NCBI GenBank assembly: GCA_947623915.1
Contig: CANQIB010000005.1
Location: 62,001 to 126,000 of the forward strand
Direction: 5' to 3'
DNA length: 64,000 nucleotides
DNA from: an uncultured Ruminiclostridium sp.
GTDB taxonomy: Bacteria; Bacillota; Clostridia; Oscillospirales; Ruminococcaceae
The notes under the pieces are model-generated. The model ran no database searches. It was not told where the DNA came from and worked only from the letters and a program-made list of their open reading frames with translations. Below, piece by piece: positions 33,166 through 42,878 of this stretch; the first letter of the stretch is position 1, and every line of letters begins with the position of its first letter. The translations under genes and the position numbers were made by a program.

Positions 33166-33331
33166 ATTTTTTGTCAGGCTTATCCAGCTTATCCGCAAAG
33201 GGCTTGTGGAACACTATGCCCGATGAGGAAATGTCGTCGCTGCGACGGGAATTTGCGTTGTCTTTAAGGTCGCAGCCGTTCGCGCTTTTGCCGGTATTTT
33301 TCCTGCCGTGGTTCAAAGAGTCGTTTTTCAT
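33164..33331 (-). CDS. 55-residue hydrophilic protein, unknown function
   Basis: A small gene with a clear GGAGG 6 nt before its ATG and a strong hairpin at its stop. The product is hydrophilic and basic (KNDSLNHGRKNTGKSANG), with a single Cys and a C-terminal GIVFHKPFADKLDKPDKK. No membrane segment. It follows gdhA by about 57 bp on the same strand and may be read from the gdhA promoter. I do not recognise it. Confidence 0.6.
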   Translation of the reverse strand: MKNDSLNHGRKNTGKSANGCDLKDNANSRRSDDISSSGIVFHKPFADKLDKPDKK

Positions 33332-33387
33332 ACAGCCCTCCTATGATGGGTAACAGCTTGCCGTCAGCCGTATGGAAACGGCGGGCA

Positions 33388-34770
<1,383 letters not shown>

Positions 34771-34908
34771 TCAATTTCGGGAAATCATGATGTTTTTTCA
34801 GCCGTCCGCGCAGGACGGGGGTATAATGTTGACCGCAGCGGCTGTGCGCCGATACGGGACAGTATATTTTGCCCGAAACTTAACGCCGTTACATTTTTTT
34901 ACTTTTTT

Positions 34909-34937
34909 ATTATAGCATATCCGCGGAAAATACGCAA
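34909..34937 (-). promoter_or_regulatory. gdhA promoter
   Basis: Minus strand: TTGCGT (34937-34932), 17-bp spacer, perfect TATAAT (34914-34909). Confidence 0.65.
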
Positions 34938-35066
34938 CACTTTTTTAAAATTTTTCATAAATTTATCAAAAGAAGTGATTTTAGCCGATTTTTTCCGATT
35001 TTGCCGTGATTTTTCGCAAGAATGTAAAAAAATAATTGCAAAAACCCTTTGTTTGACAAAATGTGC

Positions 35067-35095
35067 TTGAATTTTGCCCGCAAATATAGTAAAAT
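35067..35095 (+). promoter_or_regulatory. smpB promoter
   Basis: TTGAAT at 35067-35072, 17-bp spacer containing TTTGCCCG, TAAAAT at 35090-35095. The whole is strikingly like the glgA promoter at 56876. Confidence 0.65.
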
Positions 35096-35128
35096 AATGG
35101 ACAGGACAACAGCGAAAGGACGTTACAG

Positions 35129-35596
35129 ATGGAAAAAACTCCGCTTAAAACTATTACGGAAAACCGCAAAGCACGTCACGAATATTTCATAACCGAAAGC
35201 CTTGAGGCGGGCATAGAGCTTACCGGCACGGAGGTAAAATCCATTCGCGCCGGAGGGATAAACCTCAAGGACAGCTGGATAGCGATAGAAAACGGCGAGG
35301 CGTATATAAAGCAAATGCACATTTCCCCCTACGAAAAGGGTAATATCTTCAACCGCGACCCGCTGAGAGAACGCAGGCTGCTGCTGCATAAGCGGGAAAT
35401 AATGCGGCTGCTCGGCATGGTAAAGCAGCAGGGGTTGACGCTTATCCCTATCTCGGTATATTTCAAGGGCAGCAGAGTAAAGGTTCAGGTCGGAGTATGC
35501 AAAGGCAAAAAGCTCTATGACAAGCGCGAGGACGCCGCCAAGCGTGACGCTCAAAGAGCGATAGACAGAGCGATAAAGGACAAAAACAGGATCTAA
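35129..35596 (+). CDS. smpB: SsrA-binding protein SmpB
   Basis: A 155-residue SmpB, the protein that brings tmRNA to stalled ribosomes. Conserved parts: [54 protein letters not shown] and the end [20 protein letters not shown] with the basic tail needed for ribosome entry. Full length. Own promoter and terminator. The tmRNA gene, often adjacent, is not seen in the following 350 bp. Confidence 0.97.
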   Translation: MEKTPLKTITENRKARHEYFITESLEAGIELTGTEVKSIRAGGINLKDSWIAIENGEAYIKQMHISPYEKGNIFNRDPLRERRLLLHKREIMRLLGMVKQQGLTLIPISVYFKGSRVKVQVGVCKGKKLYDKREDAAKRDAQRAIDRAIKDKNRI

Positions 35597-35949
35597 ACGC
35601 GCATTTTTCGCTTATTTTGCGCACATGAGAGCCGATACAGGCATAACAAAGAGTAGTAATGTAAAAGGACTGAGCCGATACTCAGTCCTTTTTAGTTAGA
35701 AATACAGAGCAAGATCTATCACCTTTGAATACGCTGTAAACTCACTCATAAAAATTTTTACAGCTTTTTGACAGGTCTTATATATTTCCAAAACCGTTCG
35801 GGGCCATGATAAAAATAAAACACTCTGCTTTTGCCGGAAATCCCAATAACCGTTGCTTTCGTAATTTCTTATGTGCAGATACTTGTGCGCGGGGGCGTTT
35901 TACGCTTTGCAGCGTATATATGCAAAAAATGCCCTTACGAACGGCACAT
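35597..35949. other. smpB-HD gene intergenic region
   Basis: It holds the smpB terminator (35663-35693) and the terminator of the HD-domain gene (35931-35963). The AT-rich middle (35700-35930) has one small hairpin (TACGCTTTGCAGCGTA) but no gene, tmRNA or tRNA that I can support. Confidence 0.5.
35663..35693 (+). terminator. smpB terminator
   Basis: Perfect 12-bp stem AAAAGGACTGAG/CTCAGTCCTTTT with a six-base loop and trailing T. Confidence 0.85.
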
Positions 35950-35963
35950 TCAATCGTAAGGGC
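35931..35963 (-). terminator. Terminator of HD-domain gene
   Basis: Perfect 10-bp stem GCCCTTACGA/TCGTAAGGGC followed on the minus strand by a TTTTTT run. One arm lies in the last codons of the HD gene. Confidence 0.8.
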
Positions 35964-36429
35964 TTTTAAACAAAGTTTCTTTAAGCGAACAGTATTTATC
36001 CGCCAGACAGACCAGCCACGCTTCGGGGTATGCGGGTATCTGAAACGGGGTCAGCGGCCACATATGGCAGTAGATTATATTCTTTTCGCGCTCGGTCAGA
36101 TTAAAAAATCTACAGGCATTTTTCAGCGCGGTGAACGGGTGGGAAAATCCGTGAAGTCCGTCGGGTGTGAACGCGTGTTCATGCCAGTCGTAAAGAAAGA
36201 AATCATGCAGCAGCGCGCCTCTCACCAGCGCCTCGACGTTTATACGGAGCTTCAGGCGCTTTGCGTAAAGATAGCTGTAAAGCGCTACCATAAGGCAATG
36301 CTCATAGCAGGTGACTTTGCCGTGCTGTACAAAATGCCGCATCAGCATGACCCTGTCGTCCTCCAACAGCTCGCGCGCCGTGATTATGAACTTTTTATCG
36401 TCGTCGGAAAGGATAAGAGTATTATTCAT
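35950..36429 (-). CDS. HD-domain hydrolase
   Basis: A 159-residue single HD domain. Metal-binding residues appear in YEHCLMVALYSYLYAKRL, the HD pair in RGALLHDFFLYDWHEH and a late His/Asp region near IIYCHMWPLTPF. The family hydrolyses phosphate esters or nucleotides; the ordering resembles small clostridial HD proteins, often next to CmpB-type membrane proteins as here. The ATG at 36429 overlaps the stop of that upstream gene by 8 bp; a GTG at 36438 is also possible. Confidence 0.85.
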   Translation of the reverse strand: MNNTLILSDDDKKFIITARELLEDDRVMLMRHFVQHGKVTCYEHCLMVALYSYLYAKRLKLRINVEALVRGALLHDFFLYDWHEHAFTPDGLHGFSHPFTALKNACRFFNLTEREKNIIYCHMWPLTPFQIPAYPEAWLVCLADKYCSLKETLFKSPYD

Positions 36430-36991
36430 CGTCGTCACCGCCGCGTTCGTTGTCGGAATGTCCGAAATGCCTTACCTTTTCCGCAAAATGGGCTCCTATA
36501 TCCGCGGTACGGAACGCTTTTCCGATACGCGAAATATCTATCTGCTTTTTGGCGGTGATGAAGAAATCCACCGTCATCACAAGCGGTATCACTACAGCCG
36601 CCACCGATATGAACTGATGGGGCAGCCTTGCCACTACATATTCCGTAGCTCCCGCCACGACATAGGTCACAAAAAGTCCCATTACTCCCCAGAAAAGCGA
36701 GGATACCAGCGATATCCTGTTTTTATAGGTCAGCTTGAACATACTGTAATCCCAGAACTGCTTACCGAAAAACGTTTCCATGAGCCAGCCGGTGAAATAC
36801 TCCAACACGGTGCAGGACACCAGCGCTACGCCGAATACCGCGGCGGGGTATTCCCGAAACGGGGCGCAGATAAACAGCAGCAAAATGCCGCCCACGCCGT
36901 AAATGGGTATGTACGGGCCTTTGAGAAAGCCGCGGTTGATGGGATGCTTATGGTAAAGCGATTCCAAAGCGGATTCCTGCATCCAGCCCAT
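36422..36991 (-). CDS. CmpB-type putative ABC transporter permease
   Basis: A 189-residue membrane protein of the ABC_trans_CmpB (PF06541) type: GWMQES at the start, NRGFLKGPYIPIYGVGGILL, EYFTGWLMETFFGKQFWDYS and three or four helices. The family usually begins one helix earlier. In the same frame upstream of the ATG, codons to 37048 encode a matching helix (HWLFVFSVYCIMGW) and a GGGGGAGGGAG site precedes them, but the expected start codon is GTT. A mutated start or a non-standard initiation is likely. The acidic C-terminus ends in GGDDDE. Confidence 0.75.
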   Translation of the reverse strand: MGWMQESALESLYHKHPINRGFLKGPYIPIYGVGGILLLFICAPFREYPAAVFGVALVSCTVLEYFTGWLMETFFGKQFWDYSMFKLTYKNRISLVSSLFWGVMGLFVTYVVAGATEYVVARLPHQFISVAAVVIPLVMTVDFFITAKKQIDISRIGKAFRTADIGAHFAEKVRHFGHSDNERGGDDDE

Positions 36992-37059
36992 TATACAATA
37001 AACCGAAAAAACGAACAGCCAATGCTCTGCTCCGAAATGTTCCGTAACTCTCCCTCCCC

Positions 37060-37222
37060 CGATGTTTAGTTATTATGGGTCAAGTCATTCGATTTGACAA
37101 GTCAAATTGAATGAGGTATTGTGCTAATGTTTAGGTTGTTATGGGTAAATTATACCATATCATCGCCGATGAAATCGGCGGAGGACGCGAAAGCGTCCTT
37201 TTGCGTCAGCAAAAAATGATAT
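37060..37222. repeat. Hairpins upstream of the 161-bp tandem array
   Basis: 37085-37098 pairs with 37101-37114 as a 14-bp stem with a two-base loop and one G-T pair. At 37157-37222 the outer arms ATATCAT/ATGATAT enclose three hairpins: GCCGAT/ATCGGC (37165-37179), GGACGC/GCGTCC (37183-37198) and TTTTGC/GCAAAA (37199-37214). This is a three-armed cloverleaf of the same plan as those in the tandem array that follows. No gene seen. Confidence 0.8.
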
Positions 37223-37636
37223 GATACAATGTTCTCAACGTCCGACCTTTGGTCGGACACCTGCGCTTTGCGCAGGAAATTTGCGTATGCAAATTTGTTG
37301 TTGAGGTTATTATACCGTGAATTGCGGCTGACTTGTCAGACGCGGACGGCGTAAGCCGTCGGGCGCAACGCGCCCAAATTTACGATACAATGTTCTCAAC
37401 GTCCGACCTTTGGTCGGACACCTGCGCTTTGCGCAGGAAATTTGCGTATGCAAATTTGTTGTTGAGGTTATTATACCGTGAATTGCGGCTGACTTGTCAG
37501 ACGCGGACGGCTTAAGCCGTCGGGCGCAACGCGTCCAAATTTACGATACAATGTTCTTAACGTCCGACCTTTTGTCGGACACCTGCGCTTTGCGCAGGAA
37601 ATTTGCGTATGCAAATTTGTTGTTGAGGTTATTATA
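37223..37636. repeat. 161-bp tandem repeat of cloverleaf modules
   Basis: Copies begin at 37223, 37384 and 37545 (period exactly 161 bp); the third stops after about 92 bp. Each full copy has two modules. Module B: outer CTCAAC/GTTGAG around GTCCGACC/GGTCGGAC, CCTGCGC/GCGCAGG and AAATTTGC/GCAAATTT. Module C: outer CGTGAATT/AATTTACG around CTGAC/GTCAG, GACGGC/GCCGTC and GGGCGC/GCGCCC. Changes between copies mostly fall in loops or keep pairing (CTTAAC with GTTGAG in copy 3). Reading frames here are short and lack ribosome sites. Confidence 0.9.
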
Positions 37637-37800
37637 TAATATTCGACAGCTCCTGTCAATTCATTGAAACGGATATTTAAAAAAATGAAGTAAATTTTGT
37701 AAATTTCGCCCGCATTATACGGCGAAAATCAGTTTTTTTGGGCAATTTAACAATTATAAATCGAGCCGCCCCGATGAAAGGTCATCATCGGGGCGCGCGA

Positions 37801-38736
37801 TCATTTGCCGAGAGTCTTTTTGACTACGTTTATTATATTCTCGGCGCAAAGACCGAATTCCTCCAGCAGCTTGGGGGCGGGTCCAGAATGTCCGAAAACG
37901 TCCTGCACGCCTATCCTTACGGTGCGGGTGGGGCAGCTTTCGCTGAGCACCTCGCATACCGCGCTGCCAAGTCCGCCGATTATGCTGTGTTCCTCAACGG
38001 TAACTACGCAGCCGGTGCGCTTTGCGGAATTTATCACTATCTCCCTGTCTATGGGCTTTATCGTGTGTATATTTATAACGTCGGCGTTTATCCCGATGTC
38101 GGAAAGCTCGCTTGCCGCCGAGAGCGCCTGCGCCACCATTAGTCCCGTAGCGATTATCGTCACGTCGTCTCCCTGACGGAGCTGTATGCCTTTCCCCACC
38201 TCGAATTTATAGGTGGCGGGATCGTTGAATATCGGCGCCGCAAGCCTGCCGAAGCGCATATAGGTCGGTCCTTCGTAATCCGCCATGGCAAGCACCGCCG
38301 CCTTTGCCTCTACGTCGTCGGCGGGATTTATGACCGTCATGCCGGGTATGGTGCGCATAAGCGCGATATCCTCGTTGCATTGATGGCTGGCTCCGTCCTC
38401 GCCGACCGATATGCCCGCGTGAGTCGCGCCTATCTTTACGTTGAGGTGGGGGTAGCCTATGCTGTTTCTTACTATTTCATATGCTCTGCCTGCGGCAAAC
38501 ATGGCAAATGTGCTTGCAAAAACCAGCTTGCCCGTAGTGGCGATACCCGCCGCTACGCCCATCATGTTGGCTTCCGCGATACCGCAGTCAAAAAAGCGGT
38601 CGGGGTAGGCTTTTTTAAATATGCCCGTCTTGGTCGCCGCCGCAAGGTCGGCGTCCAGTACGACAAGGTCGTTTCTCTTCTCGGCGAGCATTACCAGCGC
38701 TTCGCCGTAGCTTTCACGAGTTGCTTTTTTATCCAT
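37801..38736 (-). CDS. Transketolase, C-terminal subunit
   Basis: A 311-residue protein holding the pyrimidine-binding and C-terminal domains of a split transketolase. Seen: DADLAAATKTGIFKKAYPDR, FDCGIAEANMMGVAAGIA with the catalytic Glu, and EDGASHQCNEDIALMRTIPG. The C-terminal domain includes GCVVTVEEHSIIGGLGSAV. AAAGGAT precedes the ATG; the frame extends further without support. It follows the N-terminal subunit gene by 19 bp. In gut Clostridia such pairs serve the pentose phosphate pathway. Confidence 0.93.
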   Translation of the reverse strand: MDKKATRESYGEALVMLAEKRNDLVVLDADLAAATKTGIFKKAYPDRFFDCGIAEANMMGVAAGIATTGKLVFASTFAMFAAGRAYEIVRNSIGYPHLNVKIGATHAGISVGEDGASHQCNEDIALMRTIPGMTVINPADDVEAKAAVLAMADYEGPTYMRFGRLAAPIFNDPATYKFEVGKGIQLRQGDDVTIIATGLMVAQALSAASELSDIGINADVINIHTIKPIDREIVINSAKRTGCVVTVEEHSIIGGLGSAVCEVLSESCPTRTVRIGVQDVFGHSGPAPKLLEEFGLCAENIINVVKKTLGK

Positions 38737-38755
38737 AATGATATTATCCTTTCTC

Positions 38756-39595
38756 TTATGAAAGTGCGGCAAGCTGCTGCTCAAGCTCAGCCTTCGCCTG
38801 ATTATACTGTTCCTCGTTGGGTGCGGTACCGTGCCAAGATACCTGATCCTCCATGAAAGAAACGCCCTTGCCCTTTATGCTCTTTTGGATTATTACCGTG
38901 GGACGGTTCAGCGTCCTTTCGGCGTTGTCGAACGCTTTTTCTATCTGGTCAAAGTCGTGACCGTCGATACATACGACGTTCCAACCGAACGCCTTGAATT
39001 TTTCGTCTATCGGATAGGGCGACATAACGTCCTTTATTTTTCCGTCTATCTGAAGTCCGTTGTTGTCCACCACAAAGCAAAGATTGTCAAGCTGATAATG
39101 CGCGGCGAACATCGACGCCTCCCATACCTGACCTTCTTCTATCTCGCCGTCGCCGAGTATGGCGTATACCCTGTAATAATCGTTGGACAGCTTGCCGGAA
39201 AGCGCCATTCCGCAGGCGGCGGAAACGCCCTGACCAAGCGAGCCGGTACTCATATCCACGCCGGGTATCTTACCGCGTACCGGATGTCCTTGCAGGCGGG
39301 AATCTATATGACGCAGGGTTTTAAGCTCCTCTACCGGGAAAAAACCTCTGTTTGCCAAAACCGAGTACAGCGCGGGCGCGGTATGCCCTTTTGAAAGGAC
39401 GAGCCTGTCGCGTTCCGGCATCTGAGGGTCAGATGGGTCGAGGTTCATTCTCGCAAAATAGAGATAGGTGAGCGTGTCGGCTATCGACAGCGAACCGCCC
39501 GGATGTCCCGACTTAGCGTTATAAACGCCCTCAATGATCCCGAGTCTTACCTTTACGGCAGTCCGTTCAAGCTGCCGTTTGATCGTAATATCCAT
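38756..39595 (-). CDS. Transketolase, N-terminal subunit
   Basis: A 279-residue thiamine-diphosphate domain. Seen: YNAKSGHPGGSLSIADTLTY with the substrate His, DRLVLSKGHTAPALYSVLA, the TPP motif GDGEIEEGQVWEASMFA ... DNNGLQIDG, and GWNVVCIDGHDFDQI. It partners the C-terminal subunit downstream. ATG 39595 (MDITIK) has AAAGGA about 10 nt upstream; an ATG at 39613 is possible. First gene of a two-gene operon. Confidence 0.93.
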   Translation of the reverse strand: MDITIKRQLERTAVKVRLGIIEGVYNAKSGHPGGSLSIADTLTYLYFARMNLDPSDPQMPERDRLVLSKGHTAPALYSVLANRGFFPVEELKTLRHIDSRLQGHPVRGKIPGVDMSTGSLGQGVSAACGMALSGKLSNDYYRVYAILGDGEIEEGQVWEASMFAAHYQLDNLCFVVDNNGLQIDGKIKDVMSPYPIDEKFKAFGWNVVCIDGHDFDQIEKAFDNAERTLNRPTVIIQKSIKGKGVSFMEDQVSWHGTAPNEEQYNQAKAELEQQLAALS

Positions 39596-39640
39596 ATTCT
39601 GTATTCCTTTCATCGGGGCGTCGCCCCGTTATTTTCCCTG

Positions 39641-40444
39641 TCAAAGCGCCGCTATATGCTCGATTATGCGGGTCATGGGGTCTTGGTTGTTGGTGCCGAT
39701 AATGATATCGGCCGCCCGCTTTACCTCGTCATGCGCATTTTCTACCGCAACTCCGAGATCCGCGCTGCGCACCATCTCCGCGTCGTTGGGATAATCCCCC
39801 GCCGCAACGGTGAACCTGTGAGTGTTGCCGGTCACCTCCAGCAGCTTTTTATACCCGTAAGCCTTGCTTACTCCCGTCGGGAGCAGCTCGTAAAAGAACG
39901 GCGCGGACAGCACTCTGTTAGTGCCCTCCGAGCAGTTTTCGTCCACGAACGCCCGCATGGCGTCCATCTTTTCCTCCGGATACGCGATAAGCACCTTCAG
40001 CCAGCCGCCGTCGGGTATTTCGTCCACATCGCAGATAACTCCCCGCACATTTTCAAGCGCCATGTGCATCCGCTCCACGTCGTTGTTGGCGGGAACGTAT
40101 ACGGTGTGCTTTTGCAGTACCTCTATCCCCACGTCGGGAAATTCCTTTATTATCGCCTTGATATAGCTGCGCGCGCGGTATGTTACCTCGCTTTGCCATA
40201 AAAAGCTGTCGGTCGAAAAATCGTACACCGCCGAACCGTTAAAAATAACGGCGGGTATCCTCAGCGCCAGCTTATCCGCTACCGGCTTTGCCATGGAATA
40301 GCCTCTGCCGGTGGCTATCGTGAACAGTCCGCCTTTATCGCAAAAATCGTTTATCGACCGCATATCCCTATCGGAAATGTTTTTGCGGTCGTCCAGCAGC
40401 GTACCGTCAAGGTCCGTCATTATAATAACATCGGAAAAATCCAT
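39641..40444 (-). CDS. HAD-IIB (Cof-type) phosphatase
   Basis: A 267-residue Cof-like phosphatase. Motif I MTDLDGTLLDD (both Asp present), motif II FTIATGRGY, motif III Lys near SKAYGYKKLL and motif IV VAAGDYPNDAEMVRSADLGV. The cap is of the IIB type between motifs II and III. Substrates are usually sugar phosphates or nucleotide derivatives. The ribosome site is weak. It lies 16 bp after the pseudouridine synthase gene and is probably the last gene of the long miaB operon. Confidence 0.9.
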   Translation of the reverse strand: MDFSDVIIMTDLDGTLLDDRKNISDRDMRSINDFCDKGGLFTIATGRGYSMAKPVADKLALRIPAVIFNGSAVYDFSTDSFLWQSEVTYRARSYIKAIIKEFPDVGIEVLQKHTVYVPANNDVERMHMALENVRGVICDVDEIPDGGWLKVLIAYPEEKMDAMRAFVDENCSEGTNRVLSAPFFYELLPTGVSKAYGYKKLLEVTGNTHRFTVAAGDYPNDAEMVRSADLGVAVENAHDEVKRAADIIIGTNNQDPMTRIIEHIAAL

Positions 40445-40460
40445 TTCAGTTGTCCCACAC

Positions 40461-41384
40461 TCATATTTTTGTGTTTTTAATGCTGTCCAGCAGCCTGACA
40501 AAGTAATCCGGCAGCTCGGACTCAAATTCCATATATCTCCCGTTCGGGTGGATAAAGCCCAGCTTTTGCGCGTGCAGACATTGTCCGCACAGCCACTTGG
40601 GTTCGGGGTCGCCGTACACGGGATCTCCGACTACCGAATGTCCTATATACGACATATGCACCCTTATCTGATGCGTCCTGCCCGTTTCCAGCCGCAGCTT
40701 TAGCAAGGTGAAGCGCGCATAGCGCCCGACAACGAAATAGTGAGTCGTTGCCGGCTTGGAATTAAGCTCTGTGACGCACATTTTCTTTCGGTCGGTACGG
40801 TGTCTGCCTATGGGAGCGTCTACCGTGCCGTCCTCTTTTATAACTCCGCGAACTACCGCCATATATTCGCGGGTGAAGGAATGTTCTTTTATCTGCTCGG
40901 CAAGCATACGGTGTGCGGAGTCGGTCTTTGCCGCCACAAGAAGTCCGCTGGTATCCCTGTCGATACGGTGTACTATCCCAGGACGCAGCACCCCGTTTAT
41001 CCCCGACAGGCTGCCTTTACAATGATACATAAGCGCGTTTACCAACGTGCCGCCGTCGTAATGTCCCGGCGCGGGATGTACCACCATGCCCTTGGGTTTA
41101 TTCACTACCAAAAGCTCGCTGTCCTCGTAAACTATATCCAACGGTATGTTTTCCGGCGAAATATCCGGCTCTCTTACCGGCGGAAGCTCCAGCTCCACGG
41201 CGTCGCCCGCCTTGAGCCTGTGATTTTTCCCGCATACCTCGCCGTTTACCCTGCACCGTCCGTCCTCGATAAGAGCGGCCGCGGCGCTGCGGGATATGCC
41301 GATGCCGCGTTCGGACAGGTATTTATCCAAGCGTTCCCCGTCCGTTTCACATACAAAGCCGTACGACCGACCGTCGGCGCACAT
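40461..41384 (-). CDS. rluD: RluA-family 23S rRNA pseudouridine synthase
   Basis: A 307-residue enzyme. N-terminal S4 domain (EDGRCRVNGEVCGKNHRL, about residues 15-75) and catalytic domain with HRIDRDTSGLLVAAKT holding the active Asp, then RTHQIRVHMSYIGHSVVGD. This is the RluD/YlyB type that follows lspA in Firmicutes and modifies large-subunit rRNA. Its ATG shares one base with the lspA stop (TGATG). The exact uridine targets are not readable. Confidence 0.92.
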   Translation of the reverse strand: MCADGRSYGFVCETDGERLDKYLSERGIGISRSAAAALIEDGRCRVNGEVCGKNHRLKAGDAVELELPPVREPDISPENIPLDIVYEDSELLVVNKPKGMVVHPAPGHYDGGTLVNALMYHCKGSLSGINGVLRPGIVHRIDRDTSGLLVAAKTDSAHRMLAEQIKEHSFTREYMAVVRGVIKEDGTVDAPIGRHRTDRKKMCVTELNSKPATTHYFVVGRYARFTLLKLRLETGRTHQIRVHMSYIGHSVVGDPVYGDPEPKWLCGQCLHAQKLGFIHPNGRYMEFESELPDYFVRLLDSIKNTKI

Positions 41385-41890
41385 CAGCTTTCACCGTCCG
41401 TCTGTTTTTTGCTTTTCTTTTCGCGGTGGTCCTTTACCTCGTCGATTATTACGAATATCAGCAATCCTATCGCGCCTACCACCGCGCAGATATCCGCGAC
41501 GTTGAACACCGCGAAATTTATCAGGCGAAAATCTATAAAATCCACCACAAAGCCTCTTACCAGCCTGTCGATAAGATTCCCTATGCCGCCCGCCAGAATG
41601 AACGACACGCACCACACATATATCGGCTTTCTTATCCTCCTGCTCAGCAGCAGGTACAGCATACCCAGCATTACCGCCGCCGTCAAAATTATCAGAAATA
41701 TCTGACGGTTCTCAAGCAGGCTGAACGCCGCGCCGGTATTGCGTTCGTAGGTGATATTCAGCACTTTCGTATCGCCGAATCCTATAAGCGGTATCGAATC
41801 GTGAACGGTCATGTTGGAATCTATCAGGAATTTGGTGAGCTGGTCAAGGCCGACAAGTCCCGCTGCTACCGCGAGAGCTATATATAACAT
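41384..41890 (-). CDS. lspA: Signal peptidase II
   Basis: A 168-residue prolipoprotein signal peptidase with four helices. Conserved: GLDQLTKFLIDSNM, RNTGAAFSLLENRQIF and GGIGNLIDRLVRGFVVDFID, which includes the two catalytic Asp. It cuts the signal peptides of the several lipoproteins in this window. A basic, charged C-terminus follows. It lies between divIVA and the rluD-like gene. ileS, often found just before lspA, is absent here. Confidence 0.96.
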   Translation of the reverse strand: MLYIALAVAAGLVGLDQLTKFLIDSNMTVHDSIPLIGFGDTKVLNITYERNTGAAFSLLENRQIFLIILTAAVMLGMLYLLLSRRIRKPIYVWCVSFILAGGIGNLIDRLVRGFVVDFIDFRLINFAVFNVADICAVVGAIGLLIFVIIDEVKDHREKKSKKQTDGES

Positions 41891-41958
41891 CGATGTTTTT
41901 TCCTTTCGTTGCGGACATTTTCCAAATAATAGGCGGATATATCGTTTTTAATAAGTGA

Positions 41959-42861
41959 TCATTTCTTTCCGAACTCCAAAGGTTCATGAAGCTCGCCGGA
42001 TTTTTCGTCGCCCAGCTTGAACAGTATGGACTCCGTTTTTCTTTCCTCGGGTTTCTTTGCCTCCGGCTTTTTCTCCTCGGGCTTTTGCTCCGGCTTGTTT
42101 TGTTCCGGATTTTTATCTTCGGGTTTTTTATCTTCGGGCTTTTGCTCGGGTTTCTTTTCCTCCGGCTTTACCGGCTCAGCCTTAAACGGCTCGTCTTGCT
42201 TGGTCTCCGTCTTTTCGGGCTGCTTTGCGAAAGCGCTGTCGGCGGGCTTTCTGTTTTCCACCTCTTTGGAGGTGTTTATCACGAACTCGTTTTCGCATTG
42301 AGCGGGTATACCCTTGATATAATCGATATGAGCATTATATGCGGCGAGTATCTTGTTGGTATACTCCGTTACCTCTTTTCTGGTGCGCTGTAACACTATC
42401 TGCTCTCTTTCGGTCTGCTGCATCATGACCGTATGTATCTCTTCCGCCTTGGAATTTGCCTCGTCCACTATCCTCTTTGCCTCTGCCTTGGCGTCGGCAA
42501 GCGTCTTGTCGGACTCCGCCTTTTTCTTTGCGGAATAATCGTCCGCGTCTTTTCTTACCTGCTTTGACTTTTCGTCCGCCTCGTTCTTTATCTTGGCGGC
42601 GTCCTCTTTAGCCTCGTTGACTACCGCTATACCTTGCTTTTTCGCGATAAGCAGAGCGTCGCGCAGAGCGTCCTCGTCGTTTCTGTACTCCCTTATCTTG
42701 GACGCGAGTACCTCCAGCTTTTTCTCAAGCTCGGCGTTTTCGTTTTGCAGCTTTTTAAATTCAACCGATACGTCCCTCAGATATTCGTCCACGTCCTCGG
42801 TCTTATAGCCGTTGAATTTTGCCTTTTCAAAAGTTTTACTTACTATGTCCTTTGCATTCAC
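41959..42861 (-). CDS. divIVA: DivIVA-domain protein with KPE-rich tail
   Basis: A 300-residue protein. Residues 1-60 carry the membrane-curvature-binding DivIVA motif (AKFNGYKTEDVDEYLRDV). A long coiled coil follows (about 35-165) with an Ala/Lys-rich stretch. The last 90 residues are low-complexity Lys-Pro-Glu repeats of the form EEKKPEQKPEDKKPE. The tail may be a spacer or a charged phase-forming region and is not seen in B. subtilis DivIVA. It organises the cell pole or septum. It lies 18 bp after the ylmH-like gene. Confidence 0.9.
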   Translation of the reverse strand: MNAKDIVSKTFEKAKFNGYKTEDVDEYLRDVSVEFKKLQNENAELEKKLEVLASKIREYRNDEDALRDALLIAKKQGIAVVNEAKEDAAKIKNEADEKSKQVRKDADDYSAKKKAESDKTLADAKAEAKRIVDEANSKAEEIHTVMMQQTEREQIVLQRTRKEVTEYTNKILAAYNAHIDYIKGIPAQCENEFVINTSKEVENRKPADSAFAKQPEKTETKQDEPFKAEPVKPEEKKPEQKPEDKKPEDKNPEQNKPEQKPEEKKPEAKKPEERKTESILFKLGDEKSGELHEPLEFGKK

Positions 42862-42878
42862 GGAATCGTCCCCTCCTG

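Noticed and set aside
35597..35949. tmRNA gene downstream of smpB
   Set aside because: No GGGG... acceptor-like start, tag-peptide frame or T-loop with CCA-adjacent end could be found.
37223..37636. CRISPR array
   Set aside because: The 161-bp units are contiguous with no unique spacers, are themselves full of hairpins, and no cas gene is present.
41986..42393. 135-codon plus-strand frame opposite the DivIVA tail
   Set aside because: The Leu/Phe-rich product is the mirror of the Lys-Pro-Glu repeats in divIVA, not a real membrane protein.
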